Shown here one piece after another: positions 13,161 to 28,055 of a DNA stretch of 64,000 nucleotides (positions within the stretch are counted from its first letter, which is position 1; every line of letters begins with the position of its first letter). The stretch is from Gloeopeniophorella convolvens (lineage: Eukaryota > Basidiomycota > Agaricomycetes > Russulales). The notes beneath the pieces are model-generated. The model was not told the origin of the DNA and ran no database searches. It worked only from the letters and a program-made list of their open reading frames with translations. The position numbers were made by a program, and so were the translations under genes. The DNA lies in contig WTXD01000022.1 in NCBI GenBank assembly GCA_022496205.1, positions 1-64,000 on the forward strand, given 5' to 3'.

Positions 13161-16100
13161 TTAATCTAACGACTTGCGGCCAAGCAACTTCGTAATCTCG
13201 CGGTGCTCTGCGAGCCACGCCGGAAAGGTATCCTGACTGGCCTCGCCGCGCCGACGCTCGATGAGGTAGTTCGCGAATACAATAAGAGTGCCATATCGAT
13301 ATCTATGGAGTTGTTAGGGCACCGCCATGCTCGAGGCCCAGGGTATAGAACATACAGATAATTCACAGCGAGGTTGAACAACTTCTGGTATTTCGGGGTT
13401 CCTTTCTCGCAAGCGTCAACCTTCAGTTTGTTGCTTCAAGGCAATACATGAGTATCGCCCCGGGATGTGAGTACTCGAGGAATTACGTACTCGTAGATAG
13501 CTTTCCGTAAGTTCTGGACGTCTTGCATAAGGTCGACCGCACCATCCGTCAGCCGTTTTGCAATCTTGCCGTGCGAGAGGATGCCAACGAGTTGCAGGAT
13601 GATCTTGTACTCTCCTAATTGACTATGAGTACATCGTGTCGTGGGTTTCTGAACCAGGAGAACAGACCTTGCAAGTAGGCTTCCTCTTCAGACGGACCGT
13701 CGATGTTATCGTAGTCTTCGAGGATAGTCTCCGGCTCTGTCTGAGGAATGACTTCGCCTTCCTTCCAGTTCATTGTCGTCGCGATCAGACATGCTGTAAT
13801 CATGCCTGTCGTGGTTCGACCGCGACCCATCTGGCAGTTGAAGATGAAGTCCCCTGCATTCTCGTAGCTAGAGATTACCCTGTCCAGAAGTTGGGACAGC
13901 GCGCCTGGTAAGGGAGCTTGTTCGTCGGTCTATCAAATGTTAGCTGGAGTGCGTGGTATGTGCTCAAGGCAAAGAAACACACTATGGCTACGCGACCATA
14001 ATCGATCTGGAAGGCAGGAGAGTAAGCCACCATCTCCTTCGAAAAGTATTTTCGCTGACCCTGAAGCCTTCCCTGGCCATCATGTTAAAGACATCTCGCG
14101 GTGTCATGATGTCGTCCTCAGAGACATTCTCCCATAGCGGTATGATCGAGAACACGTTCGGCCGTTCCTCGACTTCGTCATGCAGTAGGATACGACCGTT
14201 GCCTGCATGGACTTCTCGGAGGACATCGCGCTTAAAACTCTCTTCCATGGCCTCAACGTCGCTTGTTGAGATACCAGTCGCCCTGCGGGATGATAAGCTT
14301 GGTGATAGCGCGGATGCAAAGCGCGACGTACTCGACATTTTCCAATGGGCGATTAACCAACCGGAGGACGTGCGGTCGACCAGCAACATAGATGACCGGT
14401 TCCTGGGGCACATCAGAGACAATTGACAGTTACGGAAGAGACTATCAACGAACCTCGCGCAGCGACGTCCACACTACATGATTGTCGCCACCAGGTCCAG
14501 CGTTGACTCGTGCCAAAGCTCGCCGGAGACTATTCAAATTGTTAGCCATACGTCAGTTAAGAGAAAGGATTCGTATACCCTTGTACCGTTGGCATCCCAC
14601 TTCGCGGCCATCGGGATTAGTGAGTTGAAGACTAGAGTGATATTAATCGTACCTCCCGCAGACACCTTTACCATCGTTGACTGAGTTTGGTGCAAAGTAA
14701 AAGCTGTCAGGCGAAGAAGTCCTCCCGTTGGGAACTAGTTGAAGTATCAGAGGCACGCGGCGGAAGTTTGGAGATCCGTCGATACGCCTGTATATGCTTT
14801 CGTCAATCTTTTGAGGAGTTGGCAGGGAAGAATGTGTTACTCAGGTAGCGTCATCTTCTGAAGGTTCGAGAAGAAGTCACTCTTCAAGATCGTGGAAGCC
14901 GACAGTATGCTCCCGCTGCGGTTGGCGACGATATGTGTGACTTCGTCAGGCAGAGCAACGCCGTCCGCTAGGTCGACACGGTTCAGCGGCTTCAGCGCGT
15001 GGATACCCTCTGCAAGCAGTTCCTTCTCAAACGTCTTGAGCACTGCGCTCGTCTGTCAGCACCACGTGTATACGGCAATGCGAATCCGCCCTATACCTGG
15101 CAGGTTCTTGACGAATGCCTCGAATGTTTGGTAGTTCTGCATAGTATCAGGTTCTGTCGACTGCAGGTACGCTTGGAACACGATGAGTTCGAAGTATCGC
15201 CTGAGGTTCTGGAGGCCTTATCATGGGTGTCAGTGAATTGCAGAGGGTTGGTGGTTTGTCTATGCGAACCTTTCTGCGCGAATGATCGCCTAGTGCGCTC
15301 GTCCCCAGCTTGCTCCGCCCGAATTCGTGCCTCTTCAATCGAATCCCGTAGGTTGAAAACCTCGGAGCATTGGTCAATGGCATCATCCACAGCTGCCTTC
15401 ACCGCAGGACCCTTGCGGATCACGCGAAGCAGGTCTGGAAGAGGTTCAACATTCCGGGACCAAGACATCTGTAGACAAAGTTATCTTACTATTGATGACC
15501 TGGTAAGATTGCCTCCGGATAGGAGATTCTCCAGCTGGGTTATCCAAGGTCGGCACAGACATCGTTGAAAGGGAGTGCGAGATCGCTCGAGGGGTTGTAG
15601 GCTGGAAGGTCGGCCTCGAGATCCACTGCTGAAGAAGGATGAGGATGATCTAAAGTGAATCCACCATGAGCACGTGGACTGGAAACTTCTCGATAAGATA
15701 TGCATACCGAGGTCAATGTACTACGTCCGCGGCCAAGCTGGTCGTTGACGACGATCGGCGTATGTGCCATGTTCGGGGAGAGCATGACTGCGATAAGCTC
15801 GCTGAAGTCCGAGAAGTCAGGTGGACGCTCAGCAGTGATCGGAACGCGACTGTAGAAGAGGTCAACGTTGCCCTGTGAGGCCTTGCGCGCGGCCATCACA
15901 TCTTTCATGACAGCGACATCTCCCGGGCGGACCTCTTCCCAGACTGGGATGACAGAACCGTCGGGAGTCTCCGTGTGCAAGAGAAGCCTGAGAAACTCGC
16001 CAGTTAGCTAGGGTGGGGGCCACAAGAATTGCACATACTTTCCACCAAATGTGTGAAGTTCCGATACGACATCATCCCGTAGACGTTCCTCTAAGGTTTC

Positions 16101-19100
16101 AAGCCGTTCTGCAGAGATTCCGCCATAGTCTGCCCCACTGGTCAGCGTGGTTCCTCCAGAGCGAGGACCCGAAAACACCTTTCATGTTCCGCAGGCTGAA
16201 ACGCTCTCTCCTCAGGCAGTAAGGTGCGCCATTCACATACACAATCGGTTCCTCGCGCAGAGTAACCCATACAACGCGGTCCGCTTCCGGATGCACATGC
16301 CTGATACGGTCAACCACCTGGTCTATAGCTTCCACCGTCGGTTGACCAAGCGCGTATATATTGCTGCCTGATATGTTGCGGAAGTTGATTGCGCCTCGCA
16401 TCTCAAGCGGAACATGTTGTGATTCTGACAGCCACTGATCTGATTTGAGGAGTGTGCTAATCCGACATATCAGCACTACAGGTGACACGGTGCATTGTGC
16501 GACTCACCCTTCTCGCAAGATGATGCCACTGCGGTTCTGGACGAATACGTCAGTGCCCAGAGATGGTGTCGTAAGATATATGTCCAACCTTCACGACGTG
16601 GTCAGAATATTCGTCGCCAAGAACTTGCCCGCCAGCGATGGCGACGTCATTCTTCTGGCCACGAACTGTAGATCGCTGATACCCTGACTTCGAGAGCGAC
16701 GAGAGGTCATTCACTGGCGAGAACACGTTGAGACGGCTCCCGTATGACTTGCGCAGAAACAAGACTTGGCTATCGACGACGTGAATAAGACACTATAGCA
16801 ATCTGATGGAAAGGAAACTCACTTGTAAATCTCCGTTCTAGCCTATAGCCCATCGGATATATGTAAGTCAATGTAAATCAAATGAGTTGAAAGAACAGAC
16901 CCTGAGCCACGCAGAGAACGTCTGAGAGAAGTCTTGCTGAGCTTCCACGAAGCTGGCGAATGCAATGGTGAAGAAGCTTGATTATTTTACATCAGCACAC
17001 ATACATGCACGCCACATCAACTCACTACTTCTCGAGCGCCTTGGCGGCTTTCTGCAGCACGGTGTCTCCGTTTGACTTCTCTAAGCTGCTGAGCGAGTAC
17101 TTAATCCGGTGAATCAGAATTTCTTCTCGCAAATTGACGACATGATCGCCTGCGAACTTGCATGTTAGCTCTGCTACCGAAGTTTTTGAAGACGCTCACA
17201 GCTGTCTATGACTTTGTCCACGAGCTTCTTGGATTTAAGTCCATCATCCAGGCATCCTAGTAGACTCAAGATTATGCCATAATTGCCCATGTGCGCCCTT
17301 CGTAGGTCTTCGAGTAAGGATGGATTGCTGAGCAGCAACTCGATGACATGATGCGATGGGCTGTCAGGGAGGTTCTGCTGGAGGATATTGGTGAGACGCA
17401 GAAGTGACCGATTGAGATCCTGTTGCGCATTCGCCTGTTCCATTGCTTGTAAGACCTTCGCCTCACCTAACACAGCTTGCGGAGGTGTCTGCAGGGAAAG
17501 TCAACTGCACGCACTGCGTTTGATATCCAAGCAAAGACGTACTGAGTAACCACTGTTGGGCTGTTGTAATGTCAGAGCATGACTTAAAAAAATCACTATA
17601 CGTTCGCGACTCACTGTGTTTATGCCACTAGTCACGTGCGAGAGAAGTGGAGTACTCAACAACTTCGCGGCATAGGGATCAGGGAACCCTCGCAGCATGA
17701 GCTGCCTTCGGCGGAGCAGACAAGCTGCAGTCATGGCGAACGTGGTGCGCACAGCACCCATGCCGCATGAGAACACCAGACAGGTCCGAAGGGGATCTGC
17801 ACTCTTGATGACGTGAAGATATGCGTCTACGTAGTTATCCTGGGAGGTAAAACGTGAGAGGATGAAGCCGAGAGCTTGTCGGGTACGCACTTCGATTGGA
17901 CGGTCGGGAGAAATTGGTATACTGGGGTATGTCAGATAAGCTGCTCTAGAAGACAGCGAAACAATTACCGATGGTACTAATGTACGCTGAGTAGCTGCCA
18001 TTGGATGCAACATTAACGAATACTCACCTCCACATGCCAGCCTTCGTTCCTCATGTACTCCCAGAGTTCCCGCGAGGTTCTGACGTTATTGGAGTCTACA
18101 GCTGTCCACGTGGGCAGGATAGCGCCATCACCATCCTCGACAGCTAGATAGGGTCAGTAATCCCAGTATTCAGCACGCATTTATCCCGCTTGCCTATCTC
18201 ATTGTGTGTGAGGATGAGGCCTCCGTATCTGTGGAAGACATAAGCACGCATTCGGTACACTGACCGATACAGGGGAGCCGTACTGACCTCACTCCTTCAG
18301 CAAGGATGTCATTCTTCAAGCGTTGCTCGATAGCTTCGAGGTTCTCTGGACGATCCGAGAGAGGCAGCGTCTTCCTCGGCTGTGCCGAGTCCCGGAGGAC
18401 AAACGGGCGCCCTGAGATATACACTGACGTGGAGCGCAGTTTCGTTCAATGAAACTACGGCAGAAGTGACGACGGCGAAGTGAACTCACCGATGGGCTCC
18501 TCACGTGTTGAGAACCAGATGACGTGCGAAGGGGCAGTCTCGTTTGGACGCGCTCGAAGAACCGAGAGGATAGCTCTCAGACCTTGTGAGCGCGGCTGAG
18601 CAGCACCGAATACATTTAGGCTGCCTGTTCGTGGTGCTCGGAAGTTGGGAGCGCAGTGGACATTTAGACCGAGGTCAAGGGCACGGCCTAGTTCAGTCGG
18701 TCAGCATGAACGGGATCCACGCTCGAGCCAAGGCGCACCTGAAGGGTAATAGTCCGTCTTCAAGATGAAACCCCTAGAGAGGACACTTCCTGTCCTCGTC
18801 TTGACTATAGAGGGAGCGGATCTGTTGAGGTGCGGCATCAAGTCCAGTGGAGAGATGATGGAAGCAGGATCACGATCTGCATTTAAAGTCACTGGTTCAC
18901 TTGGCGGTCTGTATACCATTGGCGGTGATGAAGAAGGCAGCGCTTCTGCTGGATTCGAGGGTATGGGTAGTGAACGTTGTTGGTCCGCAAGTGTGGGAGG
19001 AACGGGAGCGAGTGCGGAATGTGCGGGCGCCGGTGTGGGAGGTAATGCAGGCGCAAGTGTGGGAGGCAGGGCAGGGGAGTCTCGCCCGTCTTCACGGTGC

Positions 19101-19111
19101 CCGTTTTCCAT
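13161..19111 (-). CDS. Paladin-like protein with three tandem PTP-like phytase modules
   Basis: This is the largest gene of the window, many short exons over 6 kb, from MENGHREDGRDSPALPP to the C terminus LLGRKSLD. A Pro-rich N-terminal region of about 80 residues precedes three modules of the PTPLike_phytase (paladin) type. Each has a strand like VIWFSTREEPI, VVWVTLREEPI or VVWTSLREEPV, then a GRPFVLR/GAPYCLR/GRPHVLR segment, a P[TVL]W block and a CX5R-type loop. Module 1 (about 18.8-17.2 kb) has SCGMGAVRTT and module 3 (about 14.7-13.2 kb) has NCQMGRGRTTTG, both intact CX5R loops. Module 2 (about 16.8-15.5 kb) has NDQLGRGRST, where Asp replaces the catalytic Cys. Activity on inositol phosphates or phosphoproteins is possible but not established for this family. 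Exon boundaries are approximate. Confidence 0.88.
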
Positions 19112-21399
19112 ATCTATCGGAGTAGGTGTGAGTATGCTAATACAATGTCCTGTAGGGTAAATCAGTGTCCGGGAGAGATTACGCTGGGCTGAGGGTCAGG
19201 TCGGAGTCAGAGATAGCCAGACCCGAAACCACATTTGCAGCATGTCCCCATTGAACCAGCATCCGGACCGCCCAGCCGGACCAACGCCACGACGGCCACG
19301 ACCAAGCTCATTTCAAATTCTTCCTAATTCTCTGCAACTGTGAGCTCGGGCGTCTTGAGTAACTCTTCGCTGATTCACTCTACACACTCTAAAACTGTCA
19401 CACAGAATCCTTACCGGTCACTATAACGAATCGAGTCGGGCCAGTTCCCACCCGTCGAGCCAGCCTTCCCGAAATGTGAACCCTTCCCCAGGCCATCATG
19501 AGCAAAGGTTATTTCCCTATGAGAGTAGGGGTGGTCGTCATGGGCCTGAGAAGAACCTCCCTCAAAGGGTAGATCGATCTCTCATCTCGAAGAAATCATC
19601 CCTTCCGTGCTCCTCGTCCGACAGCATGGATTATTGACTCCGGCCTTCGAGTTGCTTCCCTTCTATATCGTGCACAGTACTCCGGACGACCCTCGTCACG
19701 CGGCGGACTACACGTTCCCCTAGTTCTAGCGCCGAGTATCTCACCGGAATCCCGCTTCGACCTTCTCGAGGATTGGCGCGACGGAGTGGATGAGGAGCCA
19801 GAAAGTCCTGCAAATGGGGAAACAGAGACAGGGTCCGCGGGACCAGGTGAGCGACCTCCGTGAAGTCCAATGGTGTTTACTAGTGAGATTTGAAGACGTT
19901 ACTTCTTGGGCCTTTTGAGCTGAAGGCGAAGCCGTTCTCAGCTGAACCTGCTTACACACGTTGTACTCTCTGCACCGTCTTTGTTCACGAGTCCTCGTCC
20001 CTGGCATCCATGCACACGTGCACATACTTCGTTTTCTGCTATAATTCAGCCGTACTCACGCCCGCCTCGGCTCTCAACAGCATACGCTCTTAACTGACGG
20101 TTTCGCTATTTCTCTCCCATGTACCGCTTTGGCTGCCGCGCTTCCGAGGATATGTATCGCGCCTTGGGGGAACGTCATGCGTCCACAGCCCTTCGCGATC
20201 CATTCTGTCGCAATTGCTTGCAATCCATCTCACCCACGGCAGGGCCTTGTGATGATGCTACGCCCGAAAATATCAAGTCAGCTGTCCGGACCTGGCCTCT
20301 TGTGACCGCAGCAATTCAATCTCGTGCGGAGTGTACTTTCTTACGCCATATCTCGCCACACTCAAGGGGATTCACTTGAACTTTTGATGCATGTCCCTCC
20401 CAGCCGGTGGACGAAAGATTCCGTGTCGCTGGCACAGGGTCTCAAGTTGTGGTCAGAAGACAGTGTAAGTTCCCCACCCGAAATGGCTCTCGGATTATGA
20501 CCCTATTCTAGAACATGTCTTTTCCGCACCATGATTCCCCCATCCTGAGTCGGGCTTCTTGCACTGACTTGGACATGTGGTTTATGGGTCGGAAATGATG
20601 TGTGCGGGGGACTACAACCAAGGCATACGAGGTGCAACCATAGCTTGCATTGACGCAGAGACCTGTATACGACGCTATAGAGAGCCGGGCGGGAAATAAT
20701 ATGCAGTAGGCCTAAGCGGTCCCAGTGAACACGGGGCACCACTGCCCCCTTCCGTGTGGGCGACCATTTTGTTTCGTCACTCTGGTCATATAGTTGATCA
20801 TAGAAATGGTATAACTTTGTCCTTCCACCACCGGAGGTCTAGTATGTATTACTGCAGAAGTGCGTGGCGCTAGCTCATTAAATGCTTCCGCATCGAATGT
20901 TTTCTTCGAGGTCCGCCTCATGCTAAAATCCGTGACCGCCAGTCCCGTGACGCTCATGACATGAATCAGGCCCGGCCCGTAACTCCCCGCGCTCGGTCAC
21001 CTCTAATACAGCCCTCATCTCCATATCTTCACCCTCAGCAAGCTCTTACCCTCAGAGCCCTTCGTAGGAGCAGGAGTCAGAAGGAAACACTGTAGCACCA
21101 CCGAAAAACCACCTGGGGTCTCTCATTTTTCCTTCTGTGCAGCTGGAGCCGACTTTCGCTCCGGATCGCCGCCATCCGCGGTCAATCTCGTCCCTGTGAC
21201 GTAGTTGGCCAACTTGCGAAACGTCAATCAGGCTCCATCCGTGAACAGACGCGGTGGATTTCTGCATCTCTGAGAAGAGTGAAAATCCTGCTTGCTCAAA
21301 TAGCCCATTTTCGAAGCGCTGACCCTCCGCAGACCTCGGCCCGTTCACTGTCAAGTGCGGCAGTGCCCACGTTTACCAGTAGCGGTACATACTGGAGGA
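19112..21399. promoter_or_regulatory. divergent intergenic region, paladin-like / glycosyltransferase-like
   Basis: This 2.3-kb region separates two genes transcribed away from each other. Open frames of up to ~95 codons on both strands have no recognisable motif and no consistent splice pattern. It should contain both promoters; I cannot point to individual sites. Confidence 0.5.
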
Positions 21400-23481
21400 A
21401 TGTCTCTTTGTTTTGCATATTACTGCTCTGGCCATGGTGCGTAAATGTTACTGTACACCCTTCTTCATACTCTCATGGGATGTTAGGGTTTGGGCACGCC
21501 ACGCGCGTCTCTGCCTTCGCCAGCTACTTGCTTACTTTGGAGGACCCGCCCACAGTCCACATCGTGTCTTCTGCACCGATTCGGGTCTTCTCGACCTCTG
21601 TTGCCCTAGGAGCATTATATCGCAATGCGGATATTGACCCAGTCATATTGCAACCATTGGCGTTCGTCACCGTCTACGCCAAGCCTGTTTGCGCGTTCTA
21701 ATGGACCGCACGCAGATATCGGGTGGACAGACAGAAGAGCATAGATGTCTTACAATCCTTTTTGAATAAGAAGGAACAAAAGCTTGAAGAAGAGATACGG
21801 TGGCTGCAAGAGATCAAGGCGGATTGTGTTTTAAGTGACGCGGCATTTCTTGCCTTGTAAGTTCCGTATGTACATCATGAACAGATTCCGACCGCTCATA
21901 TGTCCCCGAAGCCTCGCAGCTCACAGAGCTCGCTTACCCTCCGTGTTGATCACAAATTTCACGTTCGACTCTATCTACAGCCTCCTTTCCGCATCCTTCG
22001 TCGATCAATCGCAGCACGATCGCCTCTTGGCTACGCAAGGCTACTTTTCCCAAGGACCGGTTGAACCTGATGTCCCAATATCAGAAGAAACCCTGGTCCC
22101 ACTTGTCCAACAGATCTTTGACGGATACCGTCATGCCGACATGTTGTATCGCCTCCCAGGTGCTATACCGATTCCTTCCTTTGCCACCTCCCCGGAATTG
22201 CCTGCCACCCGATGGATTGACCCCATCGGACGCTCATTCAAGTCTAACGTCGTCTCTCATCTTATTCAGAACCCACATACATATACCCTGCATGCATCGA
22301 TACCATTTTCATCCAGTCACTCTGGCGCACCTCCTACCACCAAGCCAATGCCACGCAATGTAAGACTTGCACCATTGCTCGTTCGTCTTCCGAACGACGG
22401 CATTTACACCGCCGAAGGACGCGCACGCTTCCTTTCTTCCATCGGCATCCCAGAACATCGACATGACCCAGCCATCACGAAGATTCTGATAGTTTCTTTC
22501 GGTGGTCAGATCTTCCACAAACCTTCGCGAAGCAGAACCCCATCTCGTTCGGCGTCTCCAAACCGTACACCCCCTGAGCAGGAAACTAGCTCACGCCCAA
22601 ACGGCTTCTCGAGCGAGCTGTCGAGCGAGCTGCATTCCCTCTCTAGGGGAAACAGCCTGAAGAAGGCTGGGCAGGTCTTCAGTCCGGGGCATATTCACAT
22701 TCCCGGCGCGCCAGCTCCTGCGGCCATGCCAAGCCCGTCAGTCCCAACATTCGCTACCATCCCTCCAACCCCCACGTTTCCCAATGATGGGTTCCCGAAT
22801 GGCGACGCGCCGCCTGCGGTTCTGGACGATCTAGATGTGCGCAGTCTGATGCTTCCCGACGCGTCGTGGATCGCGGTCGTGTGCGGCGTCGCCGACTCGC
22901 AGGAGTGGCGATCGAAGCGGAACGGGGTGCACGCTTCTGGCACAGGCTCGACAGAAGACGACGACGATTTGCCCGAGGGGTTCTATATTGCGCCAAGAGA
23001 CGTGTATATGCCGGATCTTATGGCCGCCGGGGACGTCCTCCTTGGGAAGCTCGTGCGTTGGCCTTCTCTGCAAATGGTACCGTTATGCATGACTGATGCT
23101 TCTGTAGGGATACGGCACGGTGTCTGAGTGCGTTGACTCATGCACGCCATTTGTTTATGGTAAGCTCACGCACCTTGGCTTCTTGCATGTCCAGTAAATT
23201 TAAATTGTCTCGCTTCAGTGTCGCGACCGTTGTTCGTCGAAGAGCACGGTTTGCGCCTGTATCTGATGCGCGAGGGTGTTGGCGTGGAGATGACACGCGA
23301 GGCATACGAGGCAGGCGAGTGGGCTAGTGCCGTTGCAGATGCGTGGCGTGCAGGCGCAAAACGCAAGCTAGAGCGTCGGGCTGGGAAGCATGCACCGGAT
23401 AGGCGTGCACAAGGGCTGCAGATGGCGAGGGATCTCGTGGCATGGGTGAACGAATGGGCAGACAAGGTTCAACTTGACTAG
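21400..23481 (+). CDS. Stand-alone glycosyltransferase-like protein related to the N-terminal half of L-arabinokinase
   Basis: Six exons (21400-21436, 21487-21661, 21716-21856, 21927-23052, 23108-23159 and 23219-23481) give 597 residues. The fold is GT-B-like. The start MSLCFAYYCSGHGFGHATR is rebuilt across the first intron. It is followed by VHIVSSAP, WLQEIKADCVLSDAAFLA, LPSVLITNFTFDSIYSLL, LYRLPGAIPIP and ILIVSFGGQ. After a Ser/Pro-rich insert of about 100 residues come DASWIAVVCGV, YMPDLMAAGDVLLGKLGYG, TVSECVDSCTPFVYVSRPLF and a helical C terminus. Plant L-arabinokinases carry the same block fused to a GHMP kinase; no kinase is present here. The substrate is unknown. The start is fixed by the GHGFGHATR motif. 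Confidence 0.85.
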
Positions 23482-25180
23482 TTTGCCTCCCATTTGAACG
23501 ATCAATGTGTTTGACAGATGGTATGGCTAGATTTGACCTCTGGACGCTAGGATCAAGGCTTGTGGTTAAGGGTATGTGATGTCGTAATAAAGCAAAGCCA
23601 CGGTTAAACTGCATGCGTACTTATTGAAAGGCATGTTCCGCTTCGGAGCGCGCAACATTGACGACCCGTAGAGGTATAGCGATTTAGGGCTTTCATGATG
23701 TTGGTCCCGTGTAGATCGTTGGAGTAGTAGCGGTCGCTTAGAGAAAGCCGTTTCTTCGCTGGTTCAAATCGGTTCGGTCGACTTTTTCCGAGTATCACAA
23801 GTGTGAACCCATTAACCACTGGCACCGCCGACCACGGCTAGTGGTGATCTGTACGATGAAACCCGAAGGTAAATTCTGCCACTGCTTCGGTGCGACATAT
23901 TGACTTTGGCGGTGAAGAATCAGACTGTGATCTGGGCTGCAATAGACTTGGTGATGTACACTTATATCCTTCTGGCGACCAGCGTGGATACAAAGAAGCA
24001 CTTCTCCTCAGCCGGACAAACGACCCTCAGTTCGAACAGGACGTGGTGGTTCAAGATACAGATCCCTCCTGTTGATCGGCGAGAGGTGTAAGAGTCACCC
24101 GATCATATCACGGAGCAATGTACTGCAACGGCAGGTTGTAGGCTAGTGCACAGGGACATTCTCCATGCTGGAATGTCACAATACCCAGTACTCCAAGGGC
24201 GAAGATGCCTCCAGTTGAAACACAGGCCATATACTCCTATTTCGACAGGATGGGGTAAACGCACATAAACTCTCCTGGCGAACCCAGGCCCCCAGGACGT
24301 CCCCCGTCACCGCGCCTATCTCCGCCTTCTGGTCATGTTCAATGCGTCATCGAGTACATTTCCCTGGGTCATTGAGTATGTATGATGACGGCAACTCACT
24401 GAAATATGTAGTAGGTCACAGGGCCCCCAACACTCCCCCAACACGCTCTGGATGCAAGCACAACACGTACGGCATGCTATCCACCTGCAGAACGATACGG
24501 TTCTTGAACCGATCGATCGGAGGCCGGCACAGAATTTCTGATCAAGTAAACGTATAATAGCGGTGTCCGTAGGTTATGATAGACGAGGCGTGAAGAGGGA
24601 AGTTGGACGCAGGCGCTTGACTCCGCAGAAGCGCTCAGCTTTACCGCGATCAATAATCCACATTGTTCTCCGAGGCAGTTACAGTTAGGTGCGTGATCCA
24701 GGAACTTGCTAGAGTTCCAGAATCAATATCTGTTACGGGTGTCAGTCGTCGGGTTATTTGGATGTTCGAGAAATCAATATTCGTGGGAGGATGAAGTCAA
24801 GGCGGCTAAGAAGAACGCTGTCCAATAGCGGCGAGCAAACACTTTCGGGGCGGCTTTCGGTCTATTTCGGTCCGGACGGTGGTCAAGCGTCACGCGGCCC
24901 GCCCCGGATATCTTCCCCCTTCCCCACACTTTCAGGAATCAGTGGTTCCCCTTTCGGCTCAGGGCGCCCGCGACCGTCAACGACCGTGACTGAGCTGCCT
25001 CTTGCGGCAACCTTTCGACCACGGAAGACGTAGTGGAGCATTCGACCCTCCTCCTGCCAATCCCCGAAGCTAACAGACGCTGACAGCAGCGCGGACTTGG
25101 ATAAGTAATAAATCCCGCTAGCAGCACCACCGATCCAGCAGGTCCCGCGCGCAGGTTTCACCCCCGCCAAGTACCCATCT
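23482..25180. other. intergenic between two plus-strand genes
   Basis: No gene is supported. A 63-codon plus-strand frame at 23900-24091 encodes a hydrophobic helix (VIWAAIDLVMYTYILLA) that could be a relic exon of a membrane protein, but it has no partners. A B-box-like GGTTCAAATC at 23760 does not sit in a foldable tRNA. The last few hundred bases should hold the GMC promoter. Confidence 0.5.

Positions 25181-28055
<2,875 letters not shown>

Noticed and set aside
23745..23800. Possible tRNA gene around GGTTCAAATC with a nearby T-run
   Set aside because: The T-stem does not pair, no matching acceptor stem is present, and no convincing A-box lies upstream at the right distance.
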